Positions 46,520 through 58,450 of a stretch of 64,000 bases of DNA are shown piece by piece. Origin of the DNA: Hirundichthys speculiger. Its lineage: Eukaryota; Chordata; Actinopteri; Beloniformes; Exocoetidae. The stretch is taken from positions 310,001 to 374,000 of the forward strand of contig JAGFBZ010000865.1 in the NCBI GenBank assembly GCA_018398805.1. The letters are read 5' to 3'. The translations under genes and the position numbers were made by a program. The first letter of the stretch is position 1; the number at the start of each line of letters is the position of its first letter. The notes below the pieces were generated by a model. It was not told where the DNA came from and ran no database searches. It saw only the letters and a list, made by a program, of their open reading frames with translations.

Positions 46520-47218
46520 ATGTGTGTTTTTTTGTGTTGTCATAGTGTTTGTCATCCCATATCCACACCAGAGCTAAAGCAGTCCAGCAGCCAGACAAAT
46601 AGCAGTGATGTTGACCTCCAACACTTCTTCTCAACTAGTGACCAAAGCCACAAATATAGACATAATCATAGTTGGTGCTAGTTGGTGTGTTGGACCAGTG
46701 TCATGCAGCAGACATTCACCAGTGCACTGGATTTCCCCTCAAGGCCCAACAGTACTGTCCAGTCCAGCCAACTCCTCCACCAGCAAACAGTCCAGTCAAG
46801 GTGATGAGTCCCCCCCAGAGGCAACAGAAAAGAGGAGTGGCCCAAAATCCAGGAAGGCACTACCCTCTACATCTGGAGCACGCCAACGGTGCCGCATGTA
46901 CAGTGCGACGGCAGGGAAAGGGTGACCCCCAAGCCCCCACACCCACATCATCATCCCACAGATGGCAAGGCATGCGCCCCCCAGCCCCGAAGGACACAAA
47001 GGGGAAAGGACTCACCAAACTCCCAGGGATGGGCCCAGAACTGCACCACACAGGCCTCCAGCTGTGGCGGTCACCACATCTCATGGGGATCCAGCTGGAA
47101 AATACCTTGACGGGCCAAGATGTCCAAGCATCGGTGGGGCTGGAGTGCACTGGGTGTCCAACGCCCCTGCCACTACAAACCACCCCCCACAATAACACTG
47201 TCACTGGGCCCCCTGGAC
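46520..47218 (+). other. GC-rich, proline-rich open stretch, unassigned
   Basis: From about 46672 a frame of some 180 codons is open and rich in P, Q, T and H. Other frames are open too, because the DNA is low in AT. It resumes as CCCCCCCTCCCCCCACC at 48121 beyond the hAT insertion. I recognise no domain; it may be an old repeat. The apparent 222-codon frame owes its last 40 codons to the hAT element. Confidence 0.3.
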
Positions 47219-47474
47219 CAGTGACGTGCGGTGAGATTCATGGCTGGCGAGGCACTGACTTCATCAGTCAGATTTACAAACAACCCTCCAGAACAACTTA
47301 TTCACCATTTGATTGGCAGCAGTTAACTGTTTATGTTTAAAACCTCCTATCGTCATTTACATATAAATGCTTTACACATACAAAATGTAGCGCACAAAAA
47401 AGCACATTTAATTTTTAAAAAAGTTATTATGGTCTTACTTTTACTTATAAATGAAGTCCACGCGCCGGCTCCTT

Positions 47475-47516
47475 CTGCAGAATAAGTGACAGCGCTTGCT
47501 GTCACTTATTCTGCAG
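47475..47516. repeat. Perfect 19-bp hairpin, 4-base loop
   Basis: CTGCAGAATAAGTGACAGC, loop GCTT, then its exact complement, inside the hAT element. Confidence 0.95.
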
Positions 47517-47954
47517 CCAATGTGTCGCAAGAAGAATCCCTGTGCTCACTAGTGCCCCCTAACGTGAGGCAGGAGAAGTGCGTGCCTCACCCCGTGCCTC
47601 TTCTCAGCCGTTTTATGATCGCGCCGGTACAAGAAACACATCACACACATATAGTTGCTGTTCATTATATAAATCAGCTAAATTATGGAAACTTATTTCA
47701 TATAGCAAACGTGTTTGAACATTTTAATAGTGACATACAAAGAGACGGCGATTGGTCTCACTACAAACATGGCAGCACAGTTAGCCGAGTCATTGCGCAA
47801 TCCATGTGAGGCTCAGCGGGGTGCTGCCTCACCGCCCGCATCTTCTCAGTATTTGAATGGTAAAGTGAAAATTCAGCGATTTTGAATAAAACATAATCTA
47901 AAATGGTGAAGTTAAATGGAAAAACCTTATAGTACAAATCAATTGATAAATATA

Positions 47955-47959
<5 letters not shown>

Positions 47960-48044
<85 letters not shown>
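47960..48044 (+). repeat. (AT)n microsatellite
   Basis: About 42 uninterrupted AT units within the hAT element. Confidence 0.95.
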
Positions 48045-48047
<3 letters not shown>

Positions 48048-48289
48048 TTTCTTTCTTTCCATGATGGCAGGTGAGGCACGGCCTCCCCTGCCTCACCTGA
48101 CCGCACGTCACTGCCCTGGACGACCCCCCCCTCCCCCCACCACCACCACAGCCCACCAAGAGTGCAGAATCATTTCAATATATTAATGCTTTTGTTGCAT
48201 AAATGGACCAATTTGTCATTTTCTGTGAAAACAGAAAGATGCAGCATGCTTTGAGCTCTTTGAGATTTAGGTTCTTTGCAACTTCAGTG

Positions 48290-48400
48290 GAAAATCCATC
48301 CATTTTCCATACCAGCTTTACCTCGTTCAGACTCATAGGGTGGCAGGAGCCTAATCCACTTGCCTGCTGTCATTGCCAGGCCATCACAGGGCCCCATTAA
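48290..48400 (-). mobile_element. Degraded SINE (54328 family)
   Basis: CCATCCATTTTCCATACCAG, GGCAGGAGCCTAATCC and GCCAGGCCATCACAGGGCC follow the minus-oriented SINE order. Confidence 0.55.
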
Positions 48401-48589
48401 TCAGACATGCGTTATTCAGAGTAAAGTACTTCTCTCTCTTACTATCATTAAAACTGTGCCATTCGTTGTGTGACTAACTGGCTCTAATTAACCCTGGAGG
48501 AAAGTTAAAGACAAAGATCAAAGACAAGGCACAACAGAATAGAATGTAATGTCTATAACCTTAGAAGATAAAAGGTGGAACCATGTGGA

Positions 48590-48703
48590 AATTGAAAACA
48601 AAACAAACGAAATAAAAACTCTTTAACATATCTCTTTATGCACCTGTGAATTTCATATGTTTGGATGAATAAAGTATCTATCTATCTATCTATCTATCTA
48701 TCT
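48590..48703 (+). mobile_element. LINE 3' tail ending in (TATC)n
   Basis: GGATGAATAAAGTATCTATC passes directly into seven TATC units (48676-48703). Such an ending is common on CR1/Rex1-group LINEs in fish. No coding part remains. Confidence 0.5.
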
Positions 48704-48724
48704 TCTCCTTGTGTGAAGAAAATG

Positions 48725-48895
48725 GTTTTGAAAGATGCATGATGGTCCTTGATTCCCGTCTTGAAGGCAGCATAAACTGGTCTGAAATCTCCTTGCACTG
48801 TTCTTTATTAATGCTTCTGTCACAGAAGTGCAAATCCCCTTTGCCAGGGGCACTAATACAGCTGATTCTCCATTTAATAGACCCTGGCTTTGTTT
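48725..48895 (-). repeat. Dispersed repeat, related to 22998-23400
   Basis: TCTTGAAGGCAGCATAAACT, CTTTATTAATGCTTCTG, TCACAGAAGTGCAAAT and CCTTTGCCAGGGGCACTAA are in the same order as in 23027-23122. Confidence 0.5.
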
Positions 48896-48899
48896 GAGA

Positions 48900-50399
48900 T
48901 GCTACCAGAACACAGACTAAAAACAGACAAATAAAGAAATCTTGATCCTTTATTTCAGACTTATCTTTGTAACACAGCAGTTATGTTGCTCATAACAGTT
49001 ATTACCGGGATCACATTCACCATCACCATTTATTTTGTGTGCAACACAAGATTTCTGCTATTTTGACTCCATTATACATTTCCATACTACTTTGTTAAAT
49101 CTCTGCTCGTAAAAAATACCACCATAAAGAGTCCATCCACAATTAAATAAGCACTTTGTCCTGACATTACAGTGTAGCTTGGTAAGTTGGCCATCCAATC
49201 ATGGTGTGATCTTATCTGTGTTTTATAAAAAGAACATATTCGTATACAAAAAAAAAAAAAAGAAAGAAAGAAAAAAATCCAACTGCAAAATAAAGTAGGA
49301 CAGCAAAGTGAACCAGGACCAAACTTCTGCTTTGGTGCTAATGGGAAAAATTAAACTACAACACCCACCATTAGGATCCCCTTTGTTTTAACTTGTGTAG
49401 TTTGAATTCATAATGTGCTGAGTTGCCTAAAACTATGCTCTTTGTTGAGCCCTTAGTCATATCTAAGTCTTACTAAGCACTAAAGGTGTATCTTCTGTAT
49501 ATCCTAAAAGTTACTCTAAATATAGAGTCAATTGCTTTGCAGCTCTTACAGTACATGAGGTCCCTTTTTAAACAATTTGATGCCTTTGGGCACCTGCTAC
49601 TTCCTCCACATGCCTACATCCACTCTATTCTGCAAGACTGCAAGTAACAGCAGTAGACGAGCCTTGTTTACTGGATCCATTGTGTCCATTCACTTGCATT
49701 TTCAAGCAGAGATGCTGTGAGATAACAAGTCACATGGAAAGACGGTTACAGTCAAGTTCTTTCAAAATCTCAAACTAACAACATAGAGATTTCACTCTGA
49801 AACTGCTTTGTACCTTTGCGACGAGAGAGAACGGTGGATAGCCCCCGCTTGTAATATCAGTTTAAGCATGTGTCATTTTTGTTTGAAGAGGTAACTTTCA
49901 CAAAGCTTAGTTGTTTCAACTGCTGTTGTTTAAGAGTAACACACACACACAAAAACTGCTATTGATAATCTGTACATTGACTTTTTAGCAGGAGGAAATG
50001 TCAACTGAAGAATACATTTTTGGAGAAGGGTCCCCCTCAGATGTGCTTCATCAATTATGGAGTGGCCTAGTGCTTTTCTGGGTACAGTGACAAAAATAGG
50101 AGACAGCTTCTCCAGTATCCAACTGGCTAACAGCTACCATTCCTGAACCTGTGAAAATTAGCATCACTGAGACAATGGCACATAGCAATGTTAGTTAATA
50201 AATAACAGCCATACAGACCTCACACCTTCCTAAGACCCACACATTTTCTTTGTCATACTTACATGAATCTCATACACAGACCTGAAAACATCACGGACAA
50301 CTCCCCCCTCATTAGGACACACTTAACAGCTCTTCTGCTTATTTTTAGGCTCATCTGTCTGAAGCACTCAGGTGACTAGGCAACTGGACACAAAAGTTA
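48900..50399. other. No gene recognised
   Basis: Short frames only. An A-run lies at 49248-49262 and a short CA-run at 49940-49951. Confidence 0.45.
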
Positions 50400-51340
50400 A
50401 GGTGGTATCAGACCCAAAGTCCTGACAGGCTGTCGGAAACCAGCGAGATGAGATTTCAAATTCTGAGGCACCTCTTCAATCTTAGCCTAAACCAACAGAA
50501 TGTTCCAGTGTTGTGGATGACCTTCCTACTTGTTCTGGTACCTCATCTATCTGCCATCAGTAGCTATAAAGCATTTGCCTCAATACCCCACATCATAAAA
50601 GTCCTGGAGAAGCTTTATAAGTAAGCACAGTTTTCTTATGATGGTGGAATTAAAGATGCCATCATCCACTTGCTTCAAGAAGCTGTCTTTCATCTATACA
50701 AAGTCGGCAGCACTGTGAGGATTGCAGTCTTGTACATCTTTAGCACATTGAACACAATGTGTCCTTTTCTGTCATGTGAAAATCTCCAGAAACTACCATT
50801 GGATGCCACTGCAGTCAGCTGGATTATACCTGACAAAGAGATCACAGTTCAAGACACAAGTCACGTGCCTGAGAAAGTGGTCAACTAGAGCACTGGAAAT
50901 GGTGAGAGATGGTGAGACTGTTCTCTCACCATTTTTCTTCAGTTGGTACACCTCGGACTTCCAGTACAACAGCTCCAGAAATACTCAACTGTGGAGTGTG
51001 TCAGTGGTGCACAGGCGACTCAGCGAAGGGAACTGATTGACCGCTTTGTGGCATTGTGTGGGAGCTATTGCCCAATTTTGGATATGAAGGTTACAAAGGA
51101 GTTGATGTATTTCAGGAGTAGGGATAAGTAAAGGCATCTTATGTCATGGGAGAAGAGGTGAAGGTGGTAGACGACGACAGATACTTTGATGTTTACCAGG
51201 ACAAGACACTACTGCTGGAAATGCAGGAATGCAGGAAATTGAGGCTGTTTACAAGGTGGGGACAGTGCAGACTGTACTTATTTCAGAAGCCTTTGGGCTT
51301 TAATGGTGGCAGCAAGATGTCAAAATATTCCTTAACCATA
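50400..51340 (+). pseudogene. Rex1-like (CR1 group) LINE RT, heavily decayed
   Basis: Pieces in shifting frames follow RT order. They are PHIIKVLEKLYK; DGGIKDAIIHLLQEA; STVRIAVLYIFSTLNT (block A, with both aspartates replaced); TVLSPFFFSWYTSDFQYN (block B neighbour); LQKYSTVECV (block C, where a Y/S-DD pair is expected); and LIDRFVALCGS followed by TKELMYFR. Neither catalytic aspartate pair survives. No tail was found. It is probably the same family as the C-terminus at 21655. Confidence 0.7.
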
Positions 51341-54312
51341 TCTAGATTCTACAAAGTGCTTACAGTGTATCTCTCATTTACATGTACATTACCGCAAACA
51401 TGCACAATCCTGATCAAGATGGAGTGGGTATGGGCGGATGGCTAATGGATGGATCTTTTAAATTCATACAGTGATAATGCTTTAACAGTGTTTATTTATT
51501 GTTTTTTAAACAGATCATAGAAAATCCATTAGATGTGGTGTGTGAGTGACAGAGCCTGGGTCTGTTATGCTCCTGTCATTATCACTTCCAGAAAACAACA
51601 CGGTGCTGTCAATGTTATTGATCCTCTGCATAACAATGCATTTCAACACTATACTAGATTCACAGGGCATGTGGATGTCATTGCACATAGAATAATATAT
51701 TATATAAACACATCTAAAACGCATGACCTGTAAAACCATTTGTTGACACATACAGCAGAGATGTAAAATGCCCACTTTCTTTTTATTTCTGTTTTTGATC
51801 ATTAGCTGCCTATTGTTCTTTCTTTGCTTCTAATCCTAAATGTATCCATAACAAGCATGCTAAACACAATGCTGTAAAAAAAAAAAAAAATGAACCAAAG
51901 TTGTGGTTCTGTGTGTCCTTTTAAGATATGATTGTCAGATATACTTTAAGTGTAAGTTGTAATTATCTATGTTGATGAAACTGAATTAATAGATTTAAGT
52001 GCAATACTACTCAAATCAGAAAGTCTCAAAAGTATATGGTTAGAAAAAAAAAGCATACATGTAAAGTGAGAGAAAATGCACAAGGTGCTGCTGTTTTTTC
52101 CATGTTGCAGAGATTTCTTATGATGAAAAGTTCCTGCATCAGCCCCCACCTGCTTTGAAACCACTGCAGTACCTCCCGTTAGGAGGTGTAGTGTAGTCTG
52201 TCGCCTGTGTGAACGTCGTGATCAAAGGCTGTAGCAGAATAAAGCTCAACGTGGCAGGGCTCTGAAACTGTATGGCGGTCTTGTTTCTTCTCAGAAGACC
52301 CAAAATCATTTGATAAGCGTGCACATGTTGTGCATACAGTAATGATCCACGCACTCACCCATTGAGAAACAGGGATGCACAACACCTGTCAAATCTGTAG
52401 ACACTCTTCCCTATTTATTTTGAATGAGTCCATGTCTCCAGATGTGTATCACACCACTTGGTTTTCTGCCACATTACAAGAATTCACTGTCTCTACTTAA
52501 GCTGCCATGCTTCAAATGCATATTGGAAAATATTATTTGGTTGCTTGAACTCAGTTGCCTGACTTATTCCATCGTGAATCCATGATGATAGAGCTTTCTA
52601 GATTGTAATTATGTCTTGTTCGGGGAGATCCAAAGCTTTTTATTGAATTCACTTTGAGGCAGCAGATTTAATTTAATACAAATAAAGACAATAGGCAGGG
52701 AAAACTCATTAAAAACGGCTCTAAATAGGCCCGATAAATGAGAACTGGGATGGATATCTCAGATTCATCTGTTGAGGTGAGGCCTGACAGCTTTATAAAT
52801 CAATGTGGCAAATTGAATCAAGCTTTGAGAGTTGTGCTGTTAGGTTTCAACTTTTTTATTTTTCCTTCTTTAAACTGCTCTGATTTGAACTGCCTCACAG
52901 TGGTTTAGCTGCTGTTGTCTGGTTATTAGGAGGTTGTGTAAAGCAAAATGCAAGGAACACTTTTCAAACTTGCATCAGCTCTTTCAGACAGTTTCAACGT
53001 TCGCGCCCTGATAGATTTGTTACCATGTCGCCATAATTAGCCTAACAGTTTTAATCATGAGAGAATTTCAATCTTCGTACCAGCACTCCGCACAGGTCAA
53101 AATAATTATTGGGCTGTTTTTGTCTTTTCAGAAAGCTTTTAACCCTAGTGATTAACCTCTTGGAGCTCCTTCAAGTCTATCAGTGACACACCTCTTTGGA
53201 CTTTGTATTATCCATTTGTTGCCTTTTGTTCTGGATGCTGGGAGAAAAATCATCATTAGCTCTCGCCTTATCGGCTCTTTTTTTTTTTTTTTACCCCTGT
53301 GAAGAGCCTCGTCGCTGGGATTTGGCTGATAATGATTGGTGCAGCAGTGAAAGCTTAATGGCTTCTCTTTATCTTTAAAGGCTTTGATTCCTCATTGTTG
53401 TTGCTTAGCAGACAATTAAGGGGTAAAGGCCATATTGGTGATGGATTTCTGTGAGTGTATGTTGTCTTTTTTTCTGTTTTTCCTTTATTTTTTATTTAAG
53501 TGCACTGCTGAGCTGTATCCCCTCTGATGAATACACACTGTTGCAAAGATATGACTTAAGGGACCTTGGCGACTTTGAATTGTTTTTAAGTCTTTGGTTA
53601 GACACTTATCCAACTTTCTTTAGTGGCCAGAGATGGATCCAAGGGTGTGCCCAGAACACTTTTAGCCAATCAGGTGCCACTATCCACACCTATCTGATCT
53701 GCAGAAGTTCTGGTGTTATATGCTTTATTTAGTTAATAAATACGTACATTTTCCTCTATCCTCCATCATAATAGAAGCTCCCAAGTACCACAGAACATGA
53801 TGCTCTAGGTGGCCTTTCAGGCCTTTCCTGCTTTAGTGGTATTCTAAACAAACTACACAGGATCAGTGCCGTCAGTGCTGATCTTTTCCTTGATTGAAAT
53901 GATGAGAACATTATCTGGAATTTCTTGTGAAGCTCAGCACGTCAACATTCCCTTCACGGTCTTGTCCTTTCCTCTTACGCTGAATCAGTGCATTCCATCT
54001 TTTCTGTGCAGGGAGATCTTTCGGCCACTTTACCCGTAATGCAGCCAGCCATGAAGGGGTAGATGTGCAGCTTCCTTGCTTTGTATCTGTGATTTAGACT
54101 CAACAACATTTAAAGGTATTTAAAGGTAGAAAATGACATAAAATTAATGATCTGTATCACTTGTTTTGGGCTTGCTGCTTTGTTTTCTCAGAAATGATTG
54201 TTTCTGCAAAAACTTCCAAATGCAATGTGTTTATGTCTGGTGCTGCCACCTAGAAGGATGAAATTAGCAGCATTTTCACTGTACTTAGGTATTACATTCT
54301 AAAAATACATTT
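51341..54312. other. No gene; possible conserved non-coding DNA
   Basis: Three kilobases with no element signature. The stretch at about 52550-53110 looks like single-copy regulatory DNA (for example CGCCATAATTAGCCTAACAG near 53030). Only cross-species alignment could tell. Confidence 0.35.
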
Positions 54313-54327
54313 GAAGTGATGCGTAAC

Positions 54328-54693
54328 CTGCACGGTGGCTCAGTGGTTGGCACTGTTGGCTCACAGCAAGAAGTTTCCTGGTTGGAACTTCAGCAGGGGC
54401 CTTTCTGTGTGGAGTTTGCATGTTCTCCCCGTGCTTGCGTGGGTTTCCTCCAGGTACTCCGGTTTCTCCCACAGTCAAAAACATGCATATTAGCTTATTT
54501 GGTGGTTCTAAATTGCCCATAGGAGTGATTGTGAGCGTGAGTGGTTGTTTGTCTACATGTGGCCCTGCGATGGACTGGCGACCTGTCCAGATTGGACCCC
54601 TGCTTTTCGCCCGAAATGAGCTGGGATAGGCTCCAGCAGATCCCCGTGACCCAGCAGAGGATTAAGCGGGTATAGATAATGGATGGATGGATG
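54328..54693 (+). mobile_element. tRNA-derived SINE with 15-bp imperfect TSD
   Basis: It is flanked by GAAGTGATGCGTAAC and GAAGTTATGCATAAC (13 of 15 match). It starts CTGCACGGTGGCTCAGTGG and has a CTGGTTGGAACTT B-box region. It then runs through TGGAGTTTGCATGTTCTCCC, GGACTGGCGACCTGTCCAG and CTGGGATAGGCTCCAGCAG to a GATG repeat tail. The tail resembles the Rex3 3' end at 62985-63040. Confidence 0.92.
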
Positions 54694-54816
54694 GAAGTTA
54701 TGCATAACATCACATTACACTTTACAAACATACTGGTCCTGAGATGCTCCTGAAAGGAGTGAAAGAAAAATTCAGTTTAAAGCAGTTTCTGTCCTGGACT
54801 GGACTGCTTGTTTTAA

Positions 54817-55730
54817 AGGTAGGGTGGGAGATCTTTTTTTGCAGCATTTTTTAACAATATTGCCTGAAAACCTTTTCACATTCCCATTGCACCCACTGAA
54901 ATAGAATGTTTAGAAAAAAAACAAAAAGTTTTGGTCCGGTCTAGAGGGTGTAATCAAAGGAAAACCCTGACCAATCAATGTACTGATCATCTTTTCATTT
55001 ACGTCCTAATACGTCCATTGAATATCAATGCACTCCCACCCACCCCTCCCTCCCTCAGCTCTGGCAATCAGGTGACCAGACACAGCATTGCTATTTGAAA
55101 GCCAGCAATCAAGTTAGCTCGCACAGATCATTTCAATGGCAGAGAAGAAGAGGTCCACCGGCAGCAAAATCAAAGGGAAAACTGTTGTTGAAAAAGCAAC
55201 AGCCATGCAGAAGCTAACCGAAGAACGAAACAGAACAAAAGTGGTTATCGGTATGGCTTTCCAGCGCTGGCGCCAACTAAAAAATGAAAAGGGGCTCCGG
55301 ATCAATGCCAGGGTGGCCCAGTTTCTACTGGATAGGTAATACAATACAATACACAGTAGCTAGTTGATATGGGTTTTACAAAAAAATATTTCTGCTGTTG
55401 AGAAACAATGGTTTGTCCGTTCCGTTTTATATCTCGCAGATAGCAGAGCCAGTTGATGTGCTCTATAAGACTAGAAAACTGATTGATCACACGGCTACTA
55501 GTTCCACCGAGCAAAAAGTCCCAATTCCTAAGCAGTCACGGAACTTCTGTGACCGCTCGAGACAGCGTGCGCGTTCATGTAGTCGTGAATCGTGTGAAGG
55601 TGTGGTTTCGAGGGGTGGGCTGAAGAGGAGGAGGCAGAGCCTTTGGAAGGAGGGAGGGAGTGTATATTTTCAAAATCTCTGTTTAGTTGGATTGCTGGAA
55701 CCGTTTTTTCAAAGATCTCCCACCATACCT
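54817..55730 (+). mobile_element. TTAA-flanked DNA element (Kolobok or piggyBac type)
   Basis: TTAA at 54813-54816 and 55731-55734 bracket termini AGGTAGGGTGGGAGATCTTT and, reversed, AGGTATGGTGGGAGATCTTT (19 of 20 match). The 914-bp interior carries an open exon at 55136-55339 and a second coding-like stretch to about 55700. TTAA targeting leaves piggyBac and Kolobok as options. The basic, RW-containing exon is more like first exons seen in fish DNA transposons than like piggyBac transposase. Confidence 0.75.
55136..55339 (+). CDS. Short exon of a transposon-borne protein
   Basis: ATG at 55136 opens 67 codons: a lysine-rich start (MAEKKRSTGSKIKGK), a mid helix, then IGMAFQRWRQLKNEKGL and RVAQFLLDR. 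The F-x-RW-x-L-K ... A-x-FLL pattern occurs in the first exon of several teleost DNA-transposon proteins, as I recall it. The stop lies just after an AGGTAATA donor-like site at 55335, so the exon is probably spliced to sequence after 55437, where TCGCAG precedes ATAGCAGAGCC. There is no catalytic core. It could be the 5' end of a deleted transposase gene. Confidence 0.5.
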   Translation: MAEKKRSTGSKIKGKTVVEKATAMQKLTEERNRTKVVIGMAFQRWRQLKNEKGLRINARVAQFLLDR

Positions 55731-55734
55731 TTAA

Positions 55735-56750
55735 GAAATGGCTGTAAAATTTGATTCAGGGATATCAGTGGAAAGGGGAAAAAATTTGTACTCCTCCAGA
55801 TTTTAGTACAGGGTTGTAAATCTGCCATTGTGGGGATCCTTTGAGGAAGGCTATCTCTGTTGGATTGAATAAACTAAAATGTCTGCACTCTGTTTGATGG
55901 CCTTTCTGAGGCCTAGTCTGGAACCACTGCTGACTTTGCAATTCACAGAAAAGTTCTGTTATTAAGAGGAGATGAAAAATATGTCCTGCTAATAAAAGAA
56001 CACCAGAGAGATCATTTGACCATTTGTTATATCCATGAATAACCACAGTGTGTGTACGCTACAAGCATGACGTCTCATCAGCTGAGTTCAAAGATCCTTC
56101 TGCTGTGCTTAACCAATGCTGCATGGGCTTATGTTCAATTTTCCTTCCTTCTTGTAAAATTTAAGTGATTTCCAGGTGTGATGGTACAATTTTAATTGAT
56201 TTTCTTTTAAATGCTTTTCATCCGAGCCACAGTGTTGTTTCACTGTTAGGAGGGGAAGCTAAAGAAAATGCTTAAAAGCTCCTATTTTCACACATCAGGC
56301 AAACTCGGGTAACTTAAGTAGAGCCATGATTACAAATATATTTGAAGGTTCTGCATGAGTTTACAAATATCTGTGAGTTTAAATTAACAGTTTTATAAGC
56401 CTTGGCTAAAACTAATATGGAAGCCATGCTCTTGAAAGAAAAAACAGCTAAAAAAAGTTAATAAAACAAAAACATATCAAGTATACAAAAAACTCACAGA
56501 ATCCCTTTATTTGCTCTATTAAAAGAGATACCTGGACAAGTCCAATCATAATTTGAGTAGGGGTCAGATGACAATAGAAAGGATGATAAACTTTCTTCAA
56601 GGTGGTCATTCAACACAGACTGATTCTCAGTCAGCTGAGTCTAGTGGTCAAGGAAGACATCAAAGCATCAGGACAGGAAAATCAAAGCTGTATTCCATGA
56701 AATTTACATTCAACAAAAGCCTAACACACAAATGACCATTATATTTAGTC
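55735..56750. other. No gene recognised
   Basis: No motif or element ends were seen. Confidence 0.4.
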
Positions 56751-56754
56751 ATTT

Positions 56755-57115
56755 GTGTGCTCTCCTCTCTCTTTCCTACATCCTTTCTCTGTCCTGTCTC
56801 CACTCTTTTCTTTCTCTACCTGGCTGGCCTTCGGCAGGAGGGCCCCCCCATATGAGCCAGGACCTGCTCAAGGTTTCTCCCTCTTAAAGTGGAGTTTTTC
56901 CTTGCCTCTGTTTGGCTTAAAGGTTTTTTTTTTTCTCCCTCTGTGGGAGTTTTTTTTACCTGCCATTATCCTTGTTTAGGATTCAATGTTATTTTTTAGT
57001 CAATGATATTTGCTGAGGGGTCATGCTCTGGGTCTCTGTAAAGCGCCTAGAGACAACTGACATTGTAACAGACACTATACAAATAAAATTGAATTGAATT
57101 GAGTTGAATCAACAA
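56755..57115 (+). mobile_element. LINE 3' UTR with ATTGA tail
   Basis: The most complete of three copies. It has CTGGCCTTCGGCAGGAGG, TCTTAAAGTGGAGTTTTTCC, GGGGTCATGCTCTGGGTCTC, TGTAAAGCGCCTAGAGACAA and CTATACAAATAAAATTGAA with several ATTGA units. It is the 3' end of a CR1/L2-group LINE. Confidence 0.8.
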
Positions 57116-57500
57116 CAGAAGAAAACATGATCACACTGGGAAAAAGAGAAGCAATCTGTGGATGATCAGATAAAACTTTGAGCACTTTTCTCATTCCAGT
57201 TATTGAGATTAGGATGAGTCATTTTTCAAGATAATAACACATTGTCAGCCAGCAGAATTTTACTCAAAACTCAATGACATGGCAGGCAAAGAGTTCAGAT
57301 CTCAATATGATTGAAAATGTTGTCTTTGAAACTGTAATAGAAAGGTCAGTGATGAGGCTTCTTTGTGCAACGCTGATCCATTGAATTTTGTTAACAAAGA
57401 ATGTTATTTATCTTTTGTGAAGTCCATGCCTCAAACAACTTAATGTGTCTTAAAAGCCAGAGGAGGTGCAACTAAGCTAATTGTGTTTTTTAAATATATA

Positions 57501-57725
57501 TAAGATAAGAGATAAGACAAGATAAGATAGCACTTTATTGATCCCACGACAGGGAAATTTGTGCGTTCCCACAGCTCAATTTACAGAAAGACAAAAATAA
57601 ACAATATATAAACAATATATATATAAAGAAGAGGAACAAGATATATACAGAACAAATATATACAGTAGAAAAAAAATTTGTAAACAACACTATGTACAGC
57701 AGCAATTTACGGCAGCAAGCATACA
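57501..57725 (-). mobile_element. LINE 3' tail ending in (TTATC)n
   Basis: On the minus strand, GGGATCAATAAAGTGCTATC runs into TTATC repeats, a frequent fish LINE terminus. The rest is AT-rich. Confidence 0.55.
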
Positions 57726-57796
57726 CGGTATGCAGTTATGGGTGGAGGGTTGTGGAGGTATTTAGATAAATGAATAAATAATAATATGCGTGTGAC

Positions 57797-57885
57797 AGCT
57801 GTAGATGTGTGTGTATGTGGAGTAAGTATGTGTGTGTGTGTGGGGGGGGGGGCACTGTGAGTGTGAAAAATTGTGGGGGAAAAAA

Positions 57886-57933
<48 letters not shown>

Positions 57934-57955
57934 TCATATATATATATATATGTAT
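57797..57955 (+). repeat. GT run, G run and (TA)n microsatellite
   Basis: GTGTGTGTGTG at 57829 is followed by ten G and later about 20 TA units (57889-57928), then a second short TA run. Confidence 0.95.
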
Positions 57956-58264
57956 ACAGTATATGGTTCAGGAGTCCACCAATTTTTCCTAATGACAGAG
58001 TGATTTGAACGTTTTTCCTCTTCTAAAAATGACCATTAATAAGAGGAACTTCATGTAATGCTTTTAAGGTGCCAGAATGTTCAGCTGTTTAATAAAATAA
58101 CTTAAAATGTATTGAAAGAACATTATCCATCCAACATCTGTTGGATTTTTCCTTTTTCTCTTTCTTTTTTTTCTTTTGCCAGGGTGGGCACTTTTCATAA
58201 AACTTTATTTAACCACTTCATCTTGATCTGAAGGCAGGACTCATGTGATAGAGACAGCTTTGAA

Positions 58265-58450
58265 AGGTGTGTAGTCTGTGTAATTACTTGAAGTCTAATT
58301 AATGAAATACATAATCAAAAATAGCTTTTGCGGTACAAAAGTTGCTTAAGTAATTACATTACTAATTAGGAGAGTAGGCAGCCTAATTGGGATTCTGTAT
58401 ACTTGACTGGAGGTTCCCATGTCCTAGCAGATGCTAATTGACTTTGACGG
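58265..58450. promoter_or_regulatory. Candidate enhancer rich in TAATTA-type sites
   Basis: Six TAATT cores within 180 bp: GTAATTAC at 58280, CTAATTAATG near 58295, GTAATTAC near 58350, ACTAATTAGG near 58361, CCTAATTGG near 58382 and GCTAATTGA near 58433. Such density of homeodomain-type cores in non-repetitive DNA is common in vertebrate conserved enhancers. Function is inferred only. Confidence 0.3.

Larger units (their letters stand above)
47219..48113. mobile_element. hAT non-autonomous element with perfect TSD
   Basis: CAGTGACGTGCGGT is at both ends in inverted orientation (identical over 14 bp). It is flanked by CCCTGGAC at 47211-47218 and 48114-48121. The interior has GTGAGGCA-type repeats, a perfect 19-bp stem hairpin at 47475-47516, and an (AT)n run at 47960-48044. 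No transposase is present. Confidence 0.93.

Noticed and set aside
46672..47340. 222-codon gene
   Set aside because: Several frames are open because the DNA is GC-rich, no domain is recognisable, and the last 40 codons lie in a hAT element inserted at 47219.
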